Shown: one piece after another, positions 25,601 through 40,068 of the stretch
Position numbering within the stretch: position 1 is the stretch's first letter
Layout: every line of letters begins with the position of its first letter
Origin: Gymnothorax reevesii
Taxonomy: Eukaryota > Chordata > Actinopteri > Anguilliformes > Muraenidae
Length of the DNA: 64,000 bases
Assembly: GCA_029721435.1 (NCBI GenBank)
Contig: CM056583.1
Coordinates: 58,370,120-58,434,119 of the forward strand
Direction: 5' to 3'
Made by a program: the position numbers and the translations under genes
The notes under the pieces: model-generated
The model's input: the letters and a program-made list of their open reading frames with translations, nothing else
The model's database searches: none
What the model was told of the DNA's origin: nothing

Positions 25601-28600
25601 GCTGGCCGTGCCTTTGCTTGAGTCATTAATCATCCTGTTTCGGGCGTATTGTTTCGGCGTTAAAAGTGTTACTGCTGAAAACCGAAACTGCATTTTTTTG
25701 CCATTTTCGGTGGCCGAAAATTCGGTGCATCTCTAAGAAATATTCAAACTGAGGAACTTTATTTTTTTTTGCAAATAATCATTAACTTAGAATTTAAAGG
25801 CAGCAACACATTGCAAATAAGTTGGCACAGGGGCCTTTTTACCACTGAGTCACATCACCTTTCCTTTTAATGACACTCAGTAAACGTTTGGGAACTGAGG
25901 AGACCAATTTTTGAAGCTTTTCAGGTGGAACTCTTTCCCATTCTTGCTTGATGTACAGCTTAAGTTGTTCAACAGTCCGGGGTCTCCGTTGTCGTATTTT
26001 ACGCTTCATAATGCGCCACACATTTTCAATGGGAGACAGGTCTGGACTACAGGCAGGCCAGTCTAGTACCCTCACTCTTTTACTATGGAGCCATACTGTT
26101 GTAACACGTGCAGAAAGTGGCTTGGCATTGTCTTGCTGAAATAAGCAGGGGCGTCCATGAAAAAGACGTTGCTTGGATGGCAACATATGTTGCTCCAAAA
26201 CCTGTATGTACCTTTCAGCATTAATGGTGCCTTCACATATGTGTAAGTTGCCCATGCCTTGTGCACTAATACACCCACATACCATCACAGATGCTGGCTT
26301 TTGAACTTTGCGCCTATAACAGTCCGGATGGTTCTTTTCCTCTTTGGTCCGGAGGACACGACGTCCACAGTTTCCAAAAACAATTTGAAATGTGGACGCG
26401 TCAGACCACAGAACACTTTTCCACTTTGCATCAGTCCATCTTAGATGAGCTTGAGCTTAGCGAAGCCGGCGGCGTTTCTGGGTGCTGTTGATAAATGGCT
26501 TTCGCTTTGCATTGTAGAGTTTTAACTTGCACTTGCAGATGTAGCGACAAAATGTAGTTACTGACAGTGGTTTTCTGAAGTGTTCCTGAGCCCATGTGGT
26601 GATGTCCTTTACACACTGGTGTCGGTTTTTGATGCAGTACCCCTGAGGGATCGAAGGTCACGGGCATTCAATGTTGGTTTTCGGCCTTGTCGCTTACGTG
26701 CAGTGATTTCTCCAGATTCTCTGAACCTTTTGATGATATTACGGACCGTAGATGATGAAATCCCTAAATTTCTTGCAGTAGCTCGTTGAGGAATGTTGTT
26801 ATTAAACTGTTCGACAATCAGCTCACGCATTTGTTCACTAAGTGATGACCCTCGCCCCATCCTTGTTTGTGAATGACTGAGCATTTCAGGGATGCTGCTT
26901 TTATACCCAATCATGGCACCCACCTGTTCCCAATTAGCCCGTTCACCTGTGGGATGTTCCAAATAAGTGTTTGATGAGCATTCTTGAACTCTCTGTCTTT
27001 TTTGCCACTTGTGCCAGCTTTTTTGAAACATGTTGCAGGCATCAAATTCCAAATGAGCTAATATTTGCAAAAAATTACAAAGTTTACCTGTTCAAACATT
27101 AAGTAACTTGTCTTTGCAGTGTATTCAATTGAATATAGGTTGAAAAGGATTTGCAAATCATTGTATTCTGTTTTTATTTACAATTTACACAACATGCCAA
27201 CTTCACTGGTTTTGGGTTTTGTACTTGCTGCCTGACCGAACGGACGCGCACACAGTCTGCTTCGTGAGTGCACACTTGCTGCAGCACAATGCGCCCAAAA
27301 GGCATAGTATTGGAGGTCTCCACTAGAGGCAGACAGCAGCATATCGGACCCTGAAATTGCGAAAATGGCAGGCGGTATTGCCCGGATGCAATATTTTTTT
27401 CCGTACCGCGATGGATATCGCATACACTGTCACAATGGATTTGTTCACACAAGCGCCTCTAGCGGTCATGTCAATACTGCATCTTGCGCACGCGTCTTGT
27501 GACCTCGCGTCAAGATGAGCGACCTGTATGCTCACGAATGTAGAATACGCGTGGCAGCCATGATGCGTAAGCGCACGCGTTGTGAGCAGCAAGTATATTC
27601 CAGGCCTAAAGTGTTTGGACTCGGTAGATAACGCACTGTTACCTGCGAGATCCGGGCCATTATCTTTACAATGAACACGGTGCACTTCACCTTCTTATAA
27701 CCTCAGCCATTCAAAATTTCGAAGCAACTCTTTGCGAAAATAAACTGATTTCTCCTCCGGTTCATCCGAATCACCGTCATGATTCTCAGTTTCATGAACT
27801 TTTGTTCACGACTCGACTTTTTGGAATGTTAACGGTTGCAAAGAAAAAGAAAACAAGTCTTCCATAGCTCTTCGTTTCATTTTCCCTGTAAATCTTGTGT
27901 ATAGTTACAATAGCGAAATGGAGTGATTGACGGCTAATATTAACCATTCTAGAATCAGTACTGAGGTTAAGGGCCCAGTTGTTCAAAGCTCCGTTAATTT
28001 AACGGCTGGTTAGCGCTCAACACCTGACATTATGACCACTCTCTAAATAAGATTCTCGCGAATGCTCTTCACTACTACTAAAACTAATCAAGGGGAAACC
28101 TACAAAATGCATCAAAAACATACAAACATCTGCGCTTTCATTCATAAATATAGATGCTGTGGTTTAAACTTAATCACCGGTTAAAGTTAGCAAATCTTTG
28201 AACAACCGGTCCCGGGACGTCAAGCTCCCCTTTGATTGGTCAGAATGGTAATTGCCAGCTCAAAGGAACCCACTGGGTGCGTTCCTTTCTTATACCGGTG
28301 CGCCTGGCTGCGGTATGGCCAGTAGATTCATGCACTGACTGCTCCAAGACATACGCCCATCTCTATGTAAGCTGCAGCCGCGGTTTGCATGCCTTCTGAA
28401 TACCAAATGTACCCGAAAAGAGGCGCTTAATTGGGGGAAAAAGCGGTCGCACAGGTGCAACTAATTAAATTTAAAGGTCGCGCAGTGTGAATGTTGGTCG
28501 CGTATGCGATCAAACCAATTTGCAATTTTGAGCCCTGGTAAGGCACTGGAAGTTTTGCTGTTTGTGACATCAACTAGGCCTGCCTTTATCATCCTCTCGC

Positions 28601-31600
28601 AGCACTGTCTACTGCCTCTTTTTTTTTTTATCTCTAACCCTTTCAGCCCCACACACACGCACACACAGCCCCCACCAACACATAGGAAGACGCTCTCTAG
28701 CACAGCACTACGGAATGCTATCTGAGCTGCAAATTGGATGTAAAATCTTCAAAGATGTTCTCTTTAAAGCTGGATCGCCATCCACCACTTTTTGCAATTG
28801 AACACTCCAAACTTTTTTGGCAGTTGGTTAACTCCGTACGTTTTTAGGATGTTGAAAAGTTTTCGTTTTTGGACTAATATCAGTTCTGTGGAGACCAGAA
28901 TGTGACTCGTCGCCTATGCGCTGCTTTTGAGTTGACTGCTACAGTTGTTAAATTTTTGTTGAATTCTTTTTAATTGGTGATAATTGGAGATAGATAGTAT
29001 TTGAACTTCAGGATTTGTGTAATAGGCCTGGGAATTACATCAGGACTGTGCAGATCAGAATATAACCTGCTGCTGATTGGATAGTTCTTTTGCCTTTTTG
29101 ACCCTTTTATACATTGCGATTCTTGTGTATTAGATTTTCTTTTCTTTTTTCACGAAAATGTAAGACTGTTACCCTTCATTGTGGCAGGTTTTGAAGGTCC
29201 TTCTGTGTGTAACTGGGCTGGAACTGATGTCAATTCTTTGGAAGCCAGAATGCAACCAGTCATTGGAAAGATATTAGATACTGGTTCTTAGTTAATTCCT
29301 TAACTTCAGCCAGTCTGGTATGCGTGTTATAATGTCTCCTTTTTTTTTCTTTTTTTTTTTTTAAGATATCTGTTTTCCACTTGGGTGTTATTTTTTGTCG
29401 GTCCTGCTAAATGTGTAGCAGGATGGCATTGAAAGCAGGACTCTGGTAATCCACTTAGAAACATGCCGTCATGGTGCTCTCAGTCTCAGAGCCATAAAAG
29501 GGTTTTTAAACGATTGGGGCACTGTTTGTATTGGTGTGATTTGTGCGTTTCAGAGCCTAGCCCAGCTAGAGATCCTGTGCAAACAGCTTTACGAGAGTAC
29601 AGACACCACCACCCGGCTCCAGGCAGAGAAGGCCCTCGTGGAGTTCACCAACAGCCCCGACTGTCTTAGCAAGTGCCAGCTGCTCCTGGAGAGAGGCAGC
29701 GTGAGTTTTTCTAGCCTCACTGCTCTGTGTCTAACAAACTCTATCAGCTGCATTTCATATTTCGTATGCATGAGGACTGTTGATGTTTTTCTGTGGTTAA
29801 AATGAACGCTCATTCTCTCTCTCTCTGTCTCTTTCTTTCTCTCTCTCCCTCTCTCTCTCTTTCTCTGTCCCCCTCTCTTTTTTTTTTTCTCTGACTCTCT
29901 TTTACAGTCTTCTTACTCTCAGCTGCTAGCCGCCACATGTCTTTCCAAATTGGTGTCACGTACCAGTAGCCCTCTACCCCTGGAGCAGCGCATTGACATC
30001 CGTGAGTCGGCTCCCTTGGTCTCCTGAGCATGTAGGGTTCAGCACCAGGGTGTGGGTGACATTTCTGTGTTACCTCAGTCGCCAGGGAATGGTAAATGGT
30101 GTAAGAGTGAGTAGGTTAACTCCAGAAAACGTACAGACCTACACACAAGTGCATGAAATTCAGTAGCTTTATTGAAACCTATGTAAATTTAAGCCAAATT
30201 TCAAATTGTAATTGAGATGTCAAGGTTTCCAAAGATCCAAAGTATGTCCTGCTGAATTACAGGGAAATGTGTATAAAATGGTACAAAAGATTTGTACATT
30301 CTGTCCTTGAATGAATGCTGCGGTGTTCTGGTTTTAAATGGTTTACTCCGTGTAAGTGTGATGTAGCTTCAGCGAAGCAGTGCAACCAGCAGATATTGAA
30401 TGTGTGTGTGACATTGGTGTACAATATGGAGGAAAAAAATGCTTTTTCAATCTTTGAACTTATTCATGGAGTAATTCAAGAGGAAAATCTGAATTTAAGG
30501 GATTATAGTGTCAAGCAATGGGAGGACCATGTGTTTTATGAAATGCAATAACCATCTTCCCCGCCATATGCTGTATTCTTGGGGGATTGTCAGATCTAGT
30601 TTTAAATAACAAATCCATCCCTGAGTTCTCTCTATTTATAAATGAGCACTTATTGCTATTGATTGGCTCAGTACTCCTCACATCTGACTCCCACTCAAAC
30701 TTAGGATGGAAAACCAGCCTTTCTCTCCCCTTGTGAATTGTGATATGGAACATACCTGGCTTGCAGTTTCTTTTTTTTTTTTCCTTCTCAAAATTGTATT
30801 TTCCACGGCTTTGTTTTGTTGCTGCTTTTGTTGTTTTCCTGTTGGGTTGACATGTTCCTGGGGGCATTTCATGCGGCTTCTGAGGGCTTGTTGTGTGCTA
30901 CTATGTCCAGTATAATGAGCTGCATGATAAAATGCAAAAAAGGTAACAGCCTTGGTGGCACCATATTTTTACTTAATTGTAATACCTGTGGTAACCACTG
31001 GGCTTTTTGAACGTCTTGGGGAGTTTCAGTCCCTGGTCCCTGGGCCAAGCCCCATCTTGTCTGAAGTGCCCAATTCTTGCTGCCCTCCCCAGGAAACTAT
31101 GTGCTAAATTACCTGGCAACCCGGCCAAAGCTGGTGGCCTTTGTGACGCAGGCACTGATCCAGCTCTACTCCCGCATCACCAAGCTGGGTTGGTTTGACT
31201 GCCAGAAGGAGGATTACGTCTTCCGCAATGTCATCGCTGATGTTACTCGGTTCTTACAGGTAAACCTATGCTATTGTAATGGTCTGGATGGTGACTGAGT
31301 ATGGGTTACTGTGGTTTGGATAATGATGGCGGGATTGAGCTGGGTAATGATACGGTTGCAAATTAGGATCATGTTTTTTCACTAATAAATGGAAATCAAT
31401 CGATTCTTCATCCAGTCAACATTGTAAATATTGCTTAGAATGCCTAATTAAATGCCCTGAGTCTTGAGACTTCAGTCCAAACTGTTTTCTTTCTTTCTTG
31501 GGGACATCGACCCTCCAAATTTTTATTTTTTTTTATTTGGTCCCATCTGCTGATGGCTGAATGGGTTCGAGGGGATGCATGAATATTGTTGTCGATTGGC

Positions 31601-34600
31601 TGAATGGTTGCAGTCATTGGCTTATGATATAATAATGCTAAATGTTGGCCTCAGCTAATCGAATAGCGGATCTATTGGTAGACCACTAGTCACTTACCAT
31701 GTAAGTGGTTCAAAGTTGCTCAGAGGTCTCCACAGATGGCCATCTTGTTCTCAAAGTTTGAAGCCTAATGCTGAGGTAGGAATAGGCTTCCGAGTAGAGC
31801 TCAGCCTCAACAACAAGAATACATTTGGTGGGCCTTTTGCCTGAAACTATGGCTACATTCAGACAGCAAGTCTTGATGCACAATTTGGATTTTTTGGAGA
31901 AATCGTTTTTTTTGTGTATTCGTTCATATTACACATTATATGCGACTTCTATCAGTTTTGAGTATGAACTGAATGCGACCCTGAAGTGACCCGTATGCGC
32001 AAAAGAGGTCCTGAGGTAATACGTGACCATAGGCACACACTGCTGTCGGAAGTAAATATGGAGGCATCTCGTCTCGGCATTTCAATGACGTGAAGGTCGG
32101 ATAAATGCGACCTGGCCGTTTAGACTGCAGTCGCATTGCAAAATATCAGATACTTATTGGATTTATGACCACATATGAAAGGGGCGTGGGTCGGATTTAA
32201 AAAAATTGGGTTTGTGCTGTTCAAACGGTCTTTAACAGATCGGTTAAAGGTCACATATGGGCAAAAAAATCGGATTTGGGCCACATTTGCCTGCTGTCTG
32301 AACATAGCCTAAGTGTCTGTCCTTGTGCACATACAGGACAGCGTTGAGCACTGCATCATAGGAGTAACCATCCTCTCCCAGCTGACCAATGAAATTAACC
32401 AAGTAAGTTCCTCGGCACTCCTGTCTGACGTAAGTTTCACCCTTTTTCTCATCATTCTCTGCTATGCAACTGCTTGGGACTCTGCTATACAGCTTTGCCA
32501 GTGAGGCTAATTTTTTTTGCACTTAAGTTTTTTTTTTTTTTTTTTTTTTAAATGTCAGCCACATACTACTTTTACACTAACGTTTCCTTTGAATGAGCAT
32601 CGTTGTGCTTACCCATTGTTAAATGGTTTTGATGCTTGTAATTGTAGGAAGATAGGATGGTAGGAAGTAATTCTCATATATAATTCTATTACTACATCCA
32701 GTTTACAATTTGAATGTCTTCATCTGTAACTTGGTCAGTCATGCTATTTAAAGTTGCATAATCTTGGTAATACATTCATGAAATCGAAGTCAGGCAATGT
32801 CTTTTTGCAATTCTGTGTGAGCCGTCATCAAGAGGGAATTATTTATCAATGATGGATACTTCTTCCCTCAAGATGACTATCATCTCTTAACCCTTCGATA
32901 AGTGTGTTTTTTTTTTTATTACTTTTTTTTAGTTGATGTTACGAAGTCACGCTGCATTTTTTGGTTAAATTTGCATCCGCATCAGTTAATTACATTCAGA
33001 TTATAATCACGTTTTTGTGACCTTGAAACTTGAAGGGTTAAAGTGGATGTCTGGTTGATTTTTGGCGGCTTCATGCAAAAAAGCTTAAAGCCTTTTTAGC
33101 TTCTACTCTTGGGGGTGGGTGGGGGCTTTGGGGTACAGGAGGGGGGCGGGGTTGGGGTGGAGGAGGAGCGTGGGATTGGGGTGGAGAAGGAGGGTGAGAG
33201 TGGGGTGGAAGAGGGGGGCGGGGTTGGGGTGGAGGAGGAGGGGGTTGGAGATGGCGTTGGAGGGTGGTGGTTGGCTCGTTAGGCATCAGCCTGACTGAAC
33301 TATGTTCTGGTCTGTAGGAGGGCTGAGCGATATGATGAATGAAGTTGTATATTGTGAAGATGACACTGTGTTTTCTGCCATCACAATTTTTTTTTTTTAT
33401 TTTGTGATATGCAAATTTGTTAGTTATACCTCATCTCATACTGGCTTAAACCTGAAAAAAGTTTTGCCATAGATAGTTTGTAGCACTGATAACATTTATG
33501 GACCCGAAAAGGACTTGAATATGAAATGGATAGACACACATACGAAAGAGGGTAAGGGAAATGAGGCCAGCTCCTGCAAAAATTAATGGGTGGGGAAAAA
33601 AATGAAAGAAAAACGGTGATGACATCACAGATTGGCAGTAGCTGTAGACTGAAATGCACTATGCAACTATGTTTTCTGGCATGCTTACAATTTTAAAATT
33701 CTATATTATAGAATATTATATATTTTTTTTATATAGTATTCACTAACCACCATTGTCTATGCACGAAGGCTAAACACTGCACTTGTTGGCAAGCTCAGAG
33801 TTTATCTAGATTAACCAAAATACTTTATCATGCTTTTCAGTTATCACAATTACACATTTATATGCTCTCACTGGTTACAAGTGTAGTCAACGATGATGAT
33901 GCATAACTATGGATTCAAGTATGAATCAGAGCATTGAATTAATCCAAGAACTGTATAAATGTCCAAACTGCTGAATGTCCTTTATGATAAATACTGGCAT
34001 GACTTGTTCTTGCATCAGTGCTTAAATTGAATGCATCAGTCGAAAGGAGGATGGTGCTGGTCTTATTTGCTGCTTCTTGTCCAGAATTCTTGGTCCGCCT
34101 AAACCCCCCCCAATTTTCCTGGCAAATTCAGAACAACATTAATAGGCTTAATTCACCCTGAGCATTAAGTTGGATAGTACAAACATTATATCAACAAAAA
34201 CTGACAAGTACTTCGTAAATGAAGTGATTCATACCTCCTCAGAACACATACTATGCTGAGATTAAGCCAAGCTTATTTTCAAGCTTTGTCCTTGATTGAG
34301 AGAAATTTTACAAATTAATCTGCTTTGGGCCAGAGATGAGACAGCCCTCCATAACAGAAGGGGCCTTTCCTTTTTTGCCACTCATTTCTGATTAGCCCAA
34401 ACATATTTTTGGGTGCCAAGTATTAAACTTTAAAAAAAAATGTTGTCTGTACTGAATGTCTAATGGTTCAAAATGTACCAAAATGTATTTGAATAAGGGA
34501 GAAGTAAAGGGCGTTTGAATGCATCATCTCAGGAGTGTGACTGATACTCTGCCCAAAACAAAATTTGGGCTCATTCGTGCTCATTTTTTGAGTAAATGAA

Positions 34601-37600
34601 CTTCTCCAGACAAACTGTCCTTTTTATCTTGATACTTATAGAACTACATAACATCCAATAGCCATCCCTTAACTTTTGCCTTTACTTGCGTTTGCTGCAG
34701 CCTGAGCAGACCATTCATGCAAATGCTCATCTGGCTTTGCAGCTGTGGCTCGAACAATCAAGATTTGCTTTTTTTTTTTTTTTTAAGTGTTTTAATAGAC
34801 ATTAAGTCCATCTGATGGGTGTTTTCATGTGTGAATATGGTTTGTTTTATAATTTCTTTGGTTTGAATGCCAGAATCTGAACTGACAACATGGGTACTGG
34901 AGAACGACTGGTTACATGAAAGCTGCAAATGGGCTAGCAATTAGCAACTGACATTAACTCTTGGTCTGTTTCTCAAAGTGTGGGCTGTAGCCTCATCACA
35001 GGCTGTTCTGTTGTGCTGGCACTTTCAAATATAGTGGAGATATACAGCCTTTATCTTGCCTGATATCAAAGGGAATTACCAGCTCGTTTACACTTTGTTT
35101 CCATGTCCACAATTCCACCTGATATCAAGCAAGATGAAGGCTGAATTTCTGTCCTGCATTTGATAGAGCCTTCACTGAGGCACATCCTGTCATTATGTAG
35201 CAGCCTAAAAATGCAGCCTTCTTCAGCTGCCATCGACACTTTGAGAAACTGTTAAGATGGAAAGTTTTGCTAGTAAAACTGTCTGGAAGAGTTTATTTTC
35301 TCAAAAAATTAACAGGAATGAGCCCATATGGTATTTTGGGTGTTGCATCCTTAGAATCTAGACAGCCCACCACTAATACACCAGGCAAAGTGCAACTAAA
35401 TTATCCTAAAGCCATGCAACCTGCTTAAATGCATTATCCCTGCTCTCTAGTGATATGAGACTTTGGCCATATCGCCTAGACCTAACCTGTAGGTATCTGA
35501 AGCAATATATATTATATATGGCTCACAATTTGCGAATGTGTTACAAAAATGTGTCAGGGGGTTAAAATATGAAGTCTGTAATTCAACATTTGTTTTTAGC
35601 TCTTCTAATTACCAAGAGCATCAGGTCTCACAAATGAAATGGTACAAATCAATACCAAGTGTCACAAGCTTCATATGTCAATTAAACTTCATGAAGGTGG
35701 GAGTCAACACACACAGACTTTTACGGAAAATAACACCAAAATGTCCCCAAAAAATATTTGTTTTATGGTGATTCAAGTTCAACAATTGAAGAATTAGAAA
35801 GTTAAACTTAGTTACACAAAATTTAACACCAAAAAACTCATCTGAGAACATCAAATGGCATTAATGGAGAAACAGGTCCCGCTTACGCTGTTATGCTTAA
35901 TTTTGTTCTGAACACCAGTACAACCTGTAAATCTGCCTAAGTATGCTTATTCACCCTGCGCAACAGGCAAAACCCTGAGTATTCAGAGCACTTTGCAAAG
36001 GCTTACGTATGAGATCAACGTACGTAGTATTTGACGGAAAAGTTTTCAAATGGCAAGTTACGGCTCCTTTACCCTTTTATTTTGACAATATGGATCACTG
36101 CACGTGTCCGTGACCGCAGCCGAATTCGAAGGGGAAAGACTGATGCCATCTGAAAGCAAGCAAACACGTTTCTAAGTACGGTTTTTGGTGAAAGTGGTCT
36201 TTTAAAATGAGTCTAGTAGTCGACATCGCTGCAACAATATGCTGCAGTAAACTTCATTCATGAAATCAGCCAGAAATTCCGTAGAAATATTTAAAGCATG
36301 ACCAAGGAAGTTACGTATGGGAAGATCTGGCATGAGTAACGAACTGACAGCTACATTGTCCCTCCAGATTCCAAGCCAATTACATCAACCAAGTTGTAAG
36401 GTTTCATTATTAAATGCACGTTAAAAAAATCAGTCAAATTTCCATGTGCATTGTGATATAGCCGTCAAATCGACGTACATTGCCACAAAGATCAGTATTG
36501 ATGACAGACCAACTTTGTCTGCACCCAGCTGCGACCCGTAGACCAATGAAGATCACCGACCAAGTCATTTACTTTGCATACTATAACCAATAACGACAGC
36601 TGAAAAAATCTAATCACTTCCCATTCACATGATTAGACAATTTGCGCTGAAAAAAATCTGTCCCAGTTCAACGTATGTTAAAAAACTTCTGTCACATTCT
36701 AACGTGCGTTGGTCAAATTCTGTCCAATTCTGACATGCATTGCCATGATGGCAAACACGCCAACCCAAAACGATAACTGTGATCGCTCGCACTTCAGATT
36801 CAGGGTCCACAGATCAAGATATTAAGTATCCAAGGAAGGGTAACACACTTATTTGAGTAAATAAATCAGGGTTTATGTTAAAGGTATGTTGGAAAAAAAT
36901 GCATGTTACAAACCTTGACAGATCCCTCTGCAGACGCTCAAACTCGCCATTCGCATCGATTTACTAGAAATGTTTGACGTCAGGGGTTTCTGTGTGAATG
37001 GATGCAGATATTGATTATTCGTGATTTCCTGGAATTCGCACAGCTTGGAAATGAAAGGTGTGAGCTACGTACGTCGAATCTTGACCGAAAAGGAGCAGGT
37101 ATTTTCGGGAAGCACATACCTCGTGGCTCTCTCGTGGATTAGTAAAAAAATGGCATAATAATGTTATTTCATGGGTATATTGTGCTGAGCAAAACTAAGT
37201 CTTCGCTCCGTTCAGAACTCCAAATGTAGGTTCTGACTTGCCTCTCTAATATTGAAGGAATGGTCAATGTACGTAAACTCGGAACTTAAATTGCAGAAGA
37301 AAAATATTTAGCAACGATGGGGAGATGGGAATTGGTGAGTGAGTATTTCAAAACAATTTCTTATCAATGGATTCTATTTGTGTTTGATAGAGGAAGGAGA
37401 AAAAGGTGAAACCTGCGCTTGAACAAATCATGCCGAAATTTTCTCATTTTCCCTTCATTAAAAGTAAACAGTTCCTGAAGTCAAAGGGATGAAAATCAAG
37501 GGCTTGTTGGGTTTGTTCTGTTTAGAGTTTTTCAGAGTTAAAATGAACACAGAAAAGCAAGAAAGATGGGTATTTAATAATTCTGATACATTTTATCTCA

Positions 37601-40036
37601 GTATATAACATGGTACCATACGTATTGGCAAATTGTGAGGCTTTTGGCTTTGTTAATCAATGTATATTTGCATCCATATTGTGTGATTCATGTATGAATT
37701 TAGCCCTGTTCATGCTTTGTCATTGTCATAATGCCTTGGAACTGCACTGTATGTGCATATTCCTCTTATAAATAGTGTGATTATGGCCCTCTTGTGCTAA
37801 TTTTATGTACAGATGGTCATGCACTCCAAAAAGCGGGGATGTTTTTCATTTTCAATGTCAGTGGACATGTCACCCTGTTCTTTTCGTGCGTTTAACGTGC
37901 ATCTCGTATGCTAAAATAAGACACCATTTTTGTAATCTGTATGCAGCGGTATACTGTAAAGATGTCTCATGCTTGATGTTTAACTTGCAGGCGGACACAA
38001 CGCATCCCCTGACAAAGCACAGGAAAATTGCATCGTCATTTAGAGACTCATCCCTCTTTGATATTTTCACCCTTTCCTGCAACTTACTCAAACAGGTGAT
38101 GCAATCTTTTTAATTTACAACCTCCCCGAACCTCGCCTGAAGTTTGCCCAACCCTGTTCCAGGTGATCTGGGTTTTCATTACATTCATCACACGGCACAT
38201 TTCCTTCAGTAGTTGGAGATCTCGCTGGGCTGCTAATTTGATGAGTCAGGTGTTCAGAAATAGAGTTGAAATTAAAATTTACCATCGATCTCCAGGAGCA
38301 GGGTTTGTCAACGTTTGGTCAGAACTGTTGTAGGTCTTTGTATTTGTGTGTGTGTGTGTGTGTGTGCGCATGTGTGCGCGCGTTTGTGTGTGCGCTCGCG
38401 TGTGTGTGTGTATGTGTGTGTATAAAATCGGTTTGTTTTTGTGTGTAGTGCGTGTAATTTGCTTGTGTTTGTGTGTGTATAGTGGGTGTAATCTGCATGT
38501 GTAATTTGTGAGTGTGTTTGTGTGTAGAGTGTGTGTAATCTGTATGCGTTTAGGTGTATAATATGTGTAATATGAAAATGTGTGCAATCATGTAATTTGC
38601 ATGTTTGTGTGTATGCAAGGCTCCAGACCGCAAACAAAAGTTTTTTTTTATTTCTATTTTTTATAACTACTCGCTCCTGTGTGACCTGCAAATTTGATGA
38701 CTTCCGTTTTTCGAAATGGGGAGAAAAAAAAAGACTGCGAGTCTGCCAGAGTAGGGAAGATTAGTGTGATGTCAAGGTCTGATGATCAAACTAACCATAA
38801 CATCGCAACTTCTATCCATCATTTACTCATTGCTCTTGTGCTTTCAGTGCTGAGTTCCCAGTGTGGTGTATCTTCATCATTTTGCGCCTCCCATCTGTAC
38901 TCCGATTTTTGAGTCTTCTGTAAGCTAGCTCAAATGCAGTGGCTGTTTCAGCTGGCTAGTGAAGTTAGGACATAAACCAAATGACATCCCTTAAATATGA
39001 GGACTTTTTACAAAGATTTTCTGTGACGAACATTGGCTAGCTAGCAAGATGGCTATATAATCTGAACAGTGTGTCCAGATCTGACTACGGCTCCTCTGAA
39101 AAGAATAACAATACCGTTAACGATAATAACAATAAGTTAACGAGCGCCCTTCTGCCTTTTTTTTTGTACCCATCTGAGGGCTGTTGCTACCACGTCACAT
39201 TGCACTACAGCGGAAGTGATAAAAACCCTAATCGTCACCGTTGGCCAATGTGTGTGTGTGTGTAGGGGAGGGTCCGGGAGTGAGTGATTGGCTGTGATTG
39301 GTCAACTGTGGGGATAATGTGTATGATTAATTTTGGTTAGGTTTTTCTACTGTAATAACAGTAGATAGGTTAGGTACTGACCACATACTTTGTTTACATA
39401 CTTTGTATACATTTATGAAAGTACATTTGTTGATTGAGACATTCTGAACTTAAAATAAAACGGCACTTTGTGATTTCTGTAAGTTGTCTGTTTGTTACCA
39501 AATCATTTATCAGTAATACACTTAAAGTGGGCAAAAATGTGACTAATTGAATTGCAGGTCGATTTAAGGTCCGCCCCTCAATTTTTTGCTTGTGCTCCTA
39601 AAATGTTCAGTTAAGGCTACTGTGCTCCTAGTAAAAAAAGTTAGTCTGGAGCCCTGGTTTGTGTGTAATATGTTTCTCGTGGATCTGTGTTCCTCTGTCC
39701 ATCCACAGGCCTCGGGGAAAAACTTGAATTTAAACGATGAGAGTCAACACGGCCTCCTCATGCAGCTGCTCAAGCTGGCCCACAACTGCCTCAACTTTGA
39801 CTTCATCGGCACCTCCACTGACGAGTCCTCTGACGACCTGTGCACCGTACAGATCCCCACCAGCTGGAGATCCGGTGAGAGGGGCCAGAGGGCGCTGTGG
39901 GATGAGGGGGTTGGGGAGTTTGTGGTGCAGGTATAAAGTGTTTGGTATGTGTGGACAGTGTCCAGGGTTTGTGTGTGCCAGGGAGCACTCGTTAAGCTAC
40001 TTTTTGTGACTGCAATGTTTAATTTTGTTGAAATGG

Positions 40037-40068
<32 letters not shown>

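Noticed and set aside
33071..33286. Minus-strand proline-rich open frame
   Set aside because: It is the antisense of a G-rich minisatellite inside an xpo7 intron. Composition explains it fully.
38279..38691. Minus-strand His/Thr-rich frames
   Set aside because: Produced by the (GT)n-derived array; no start context or domain.
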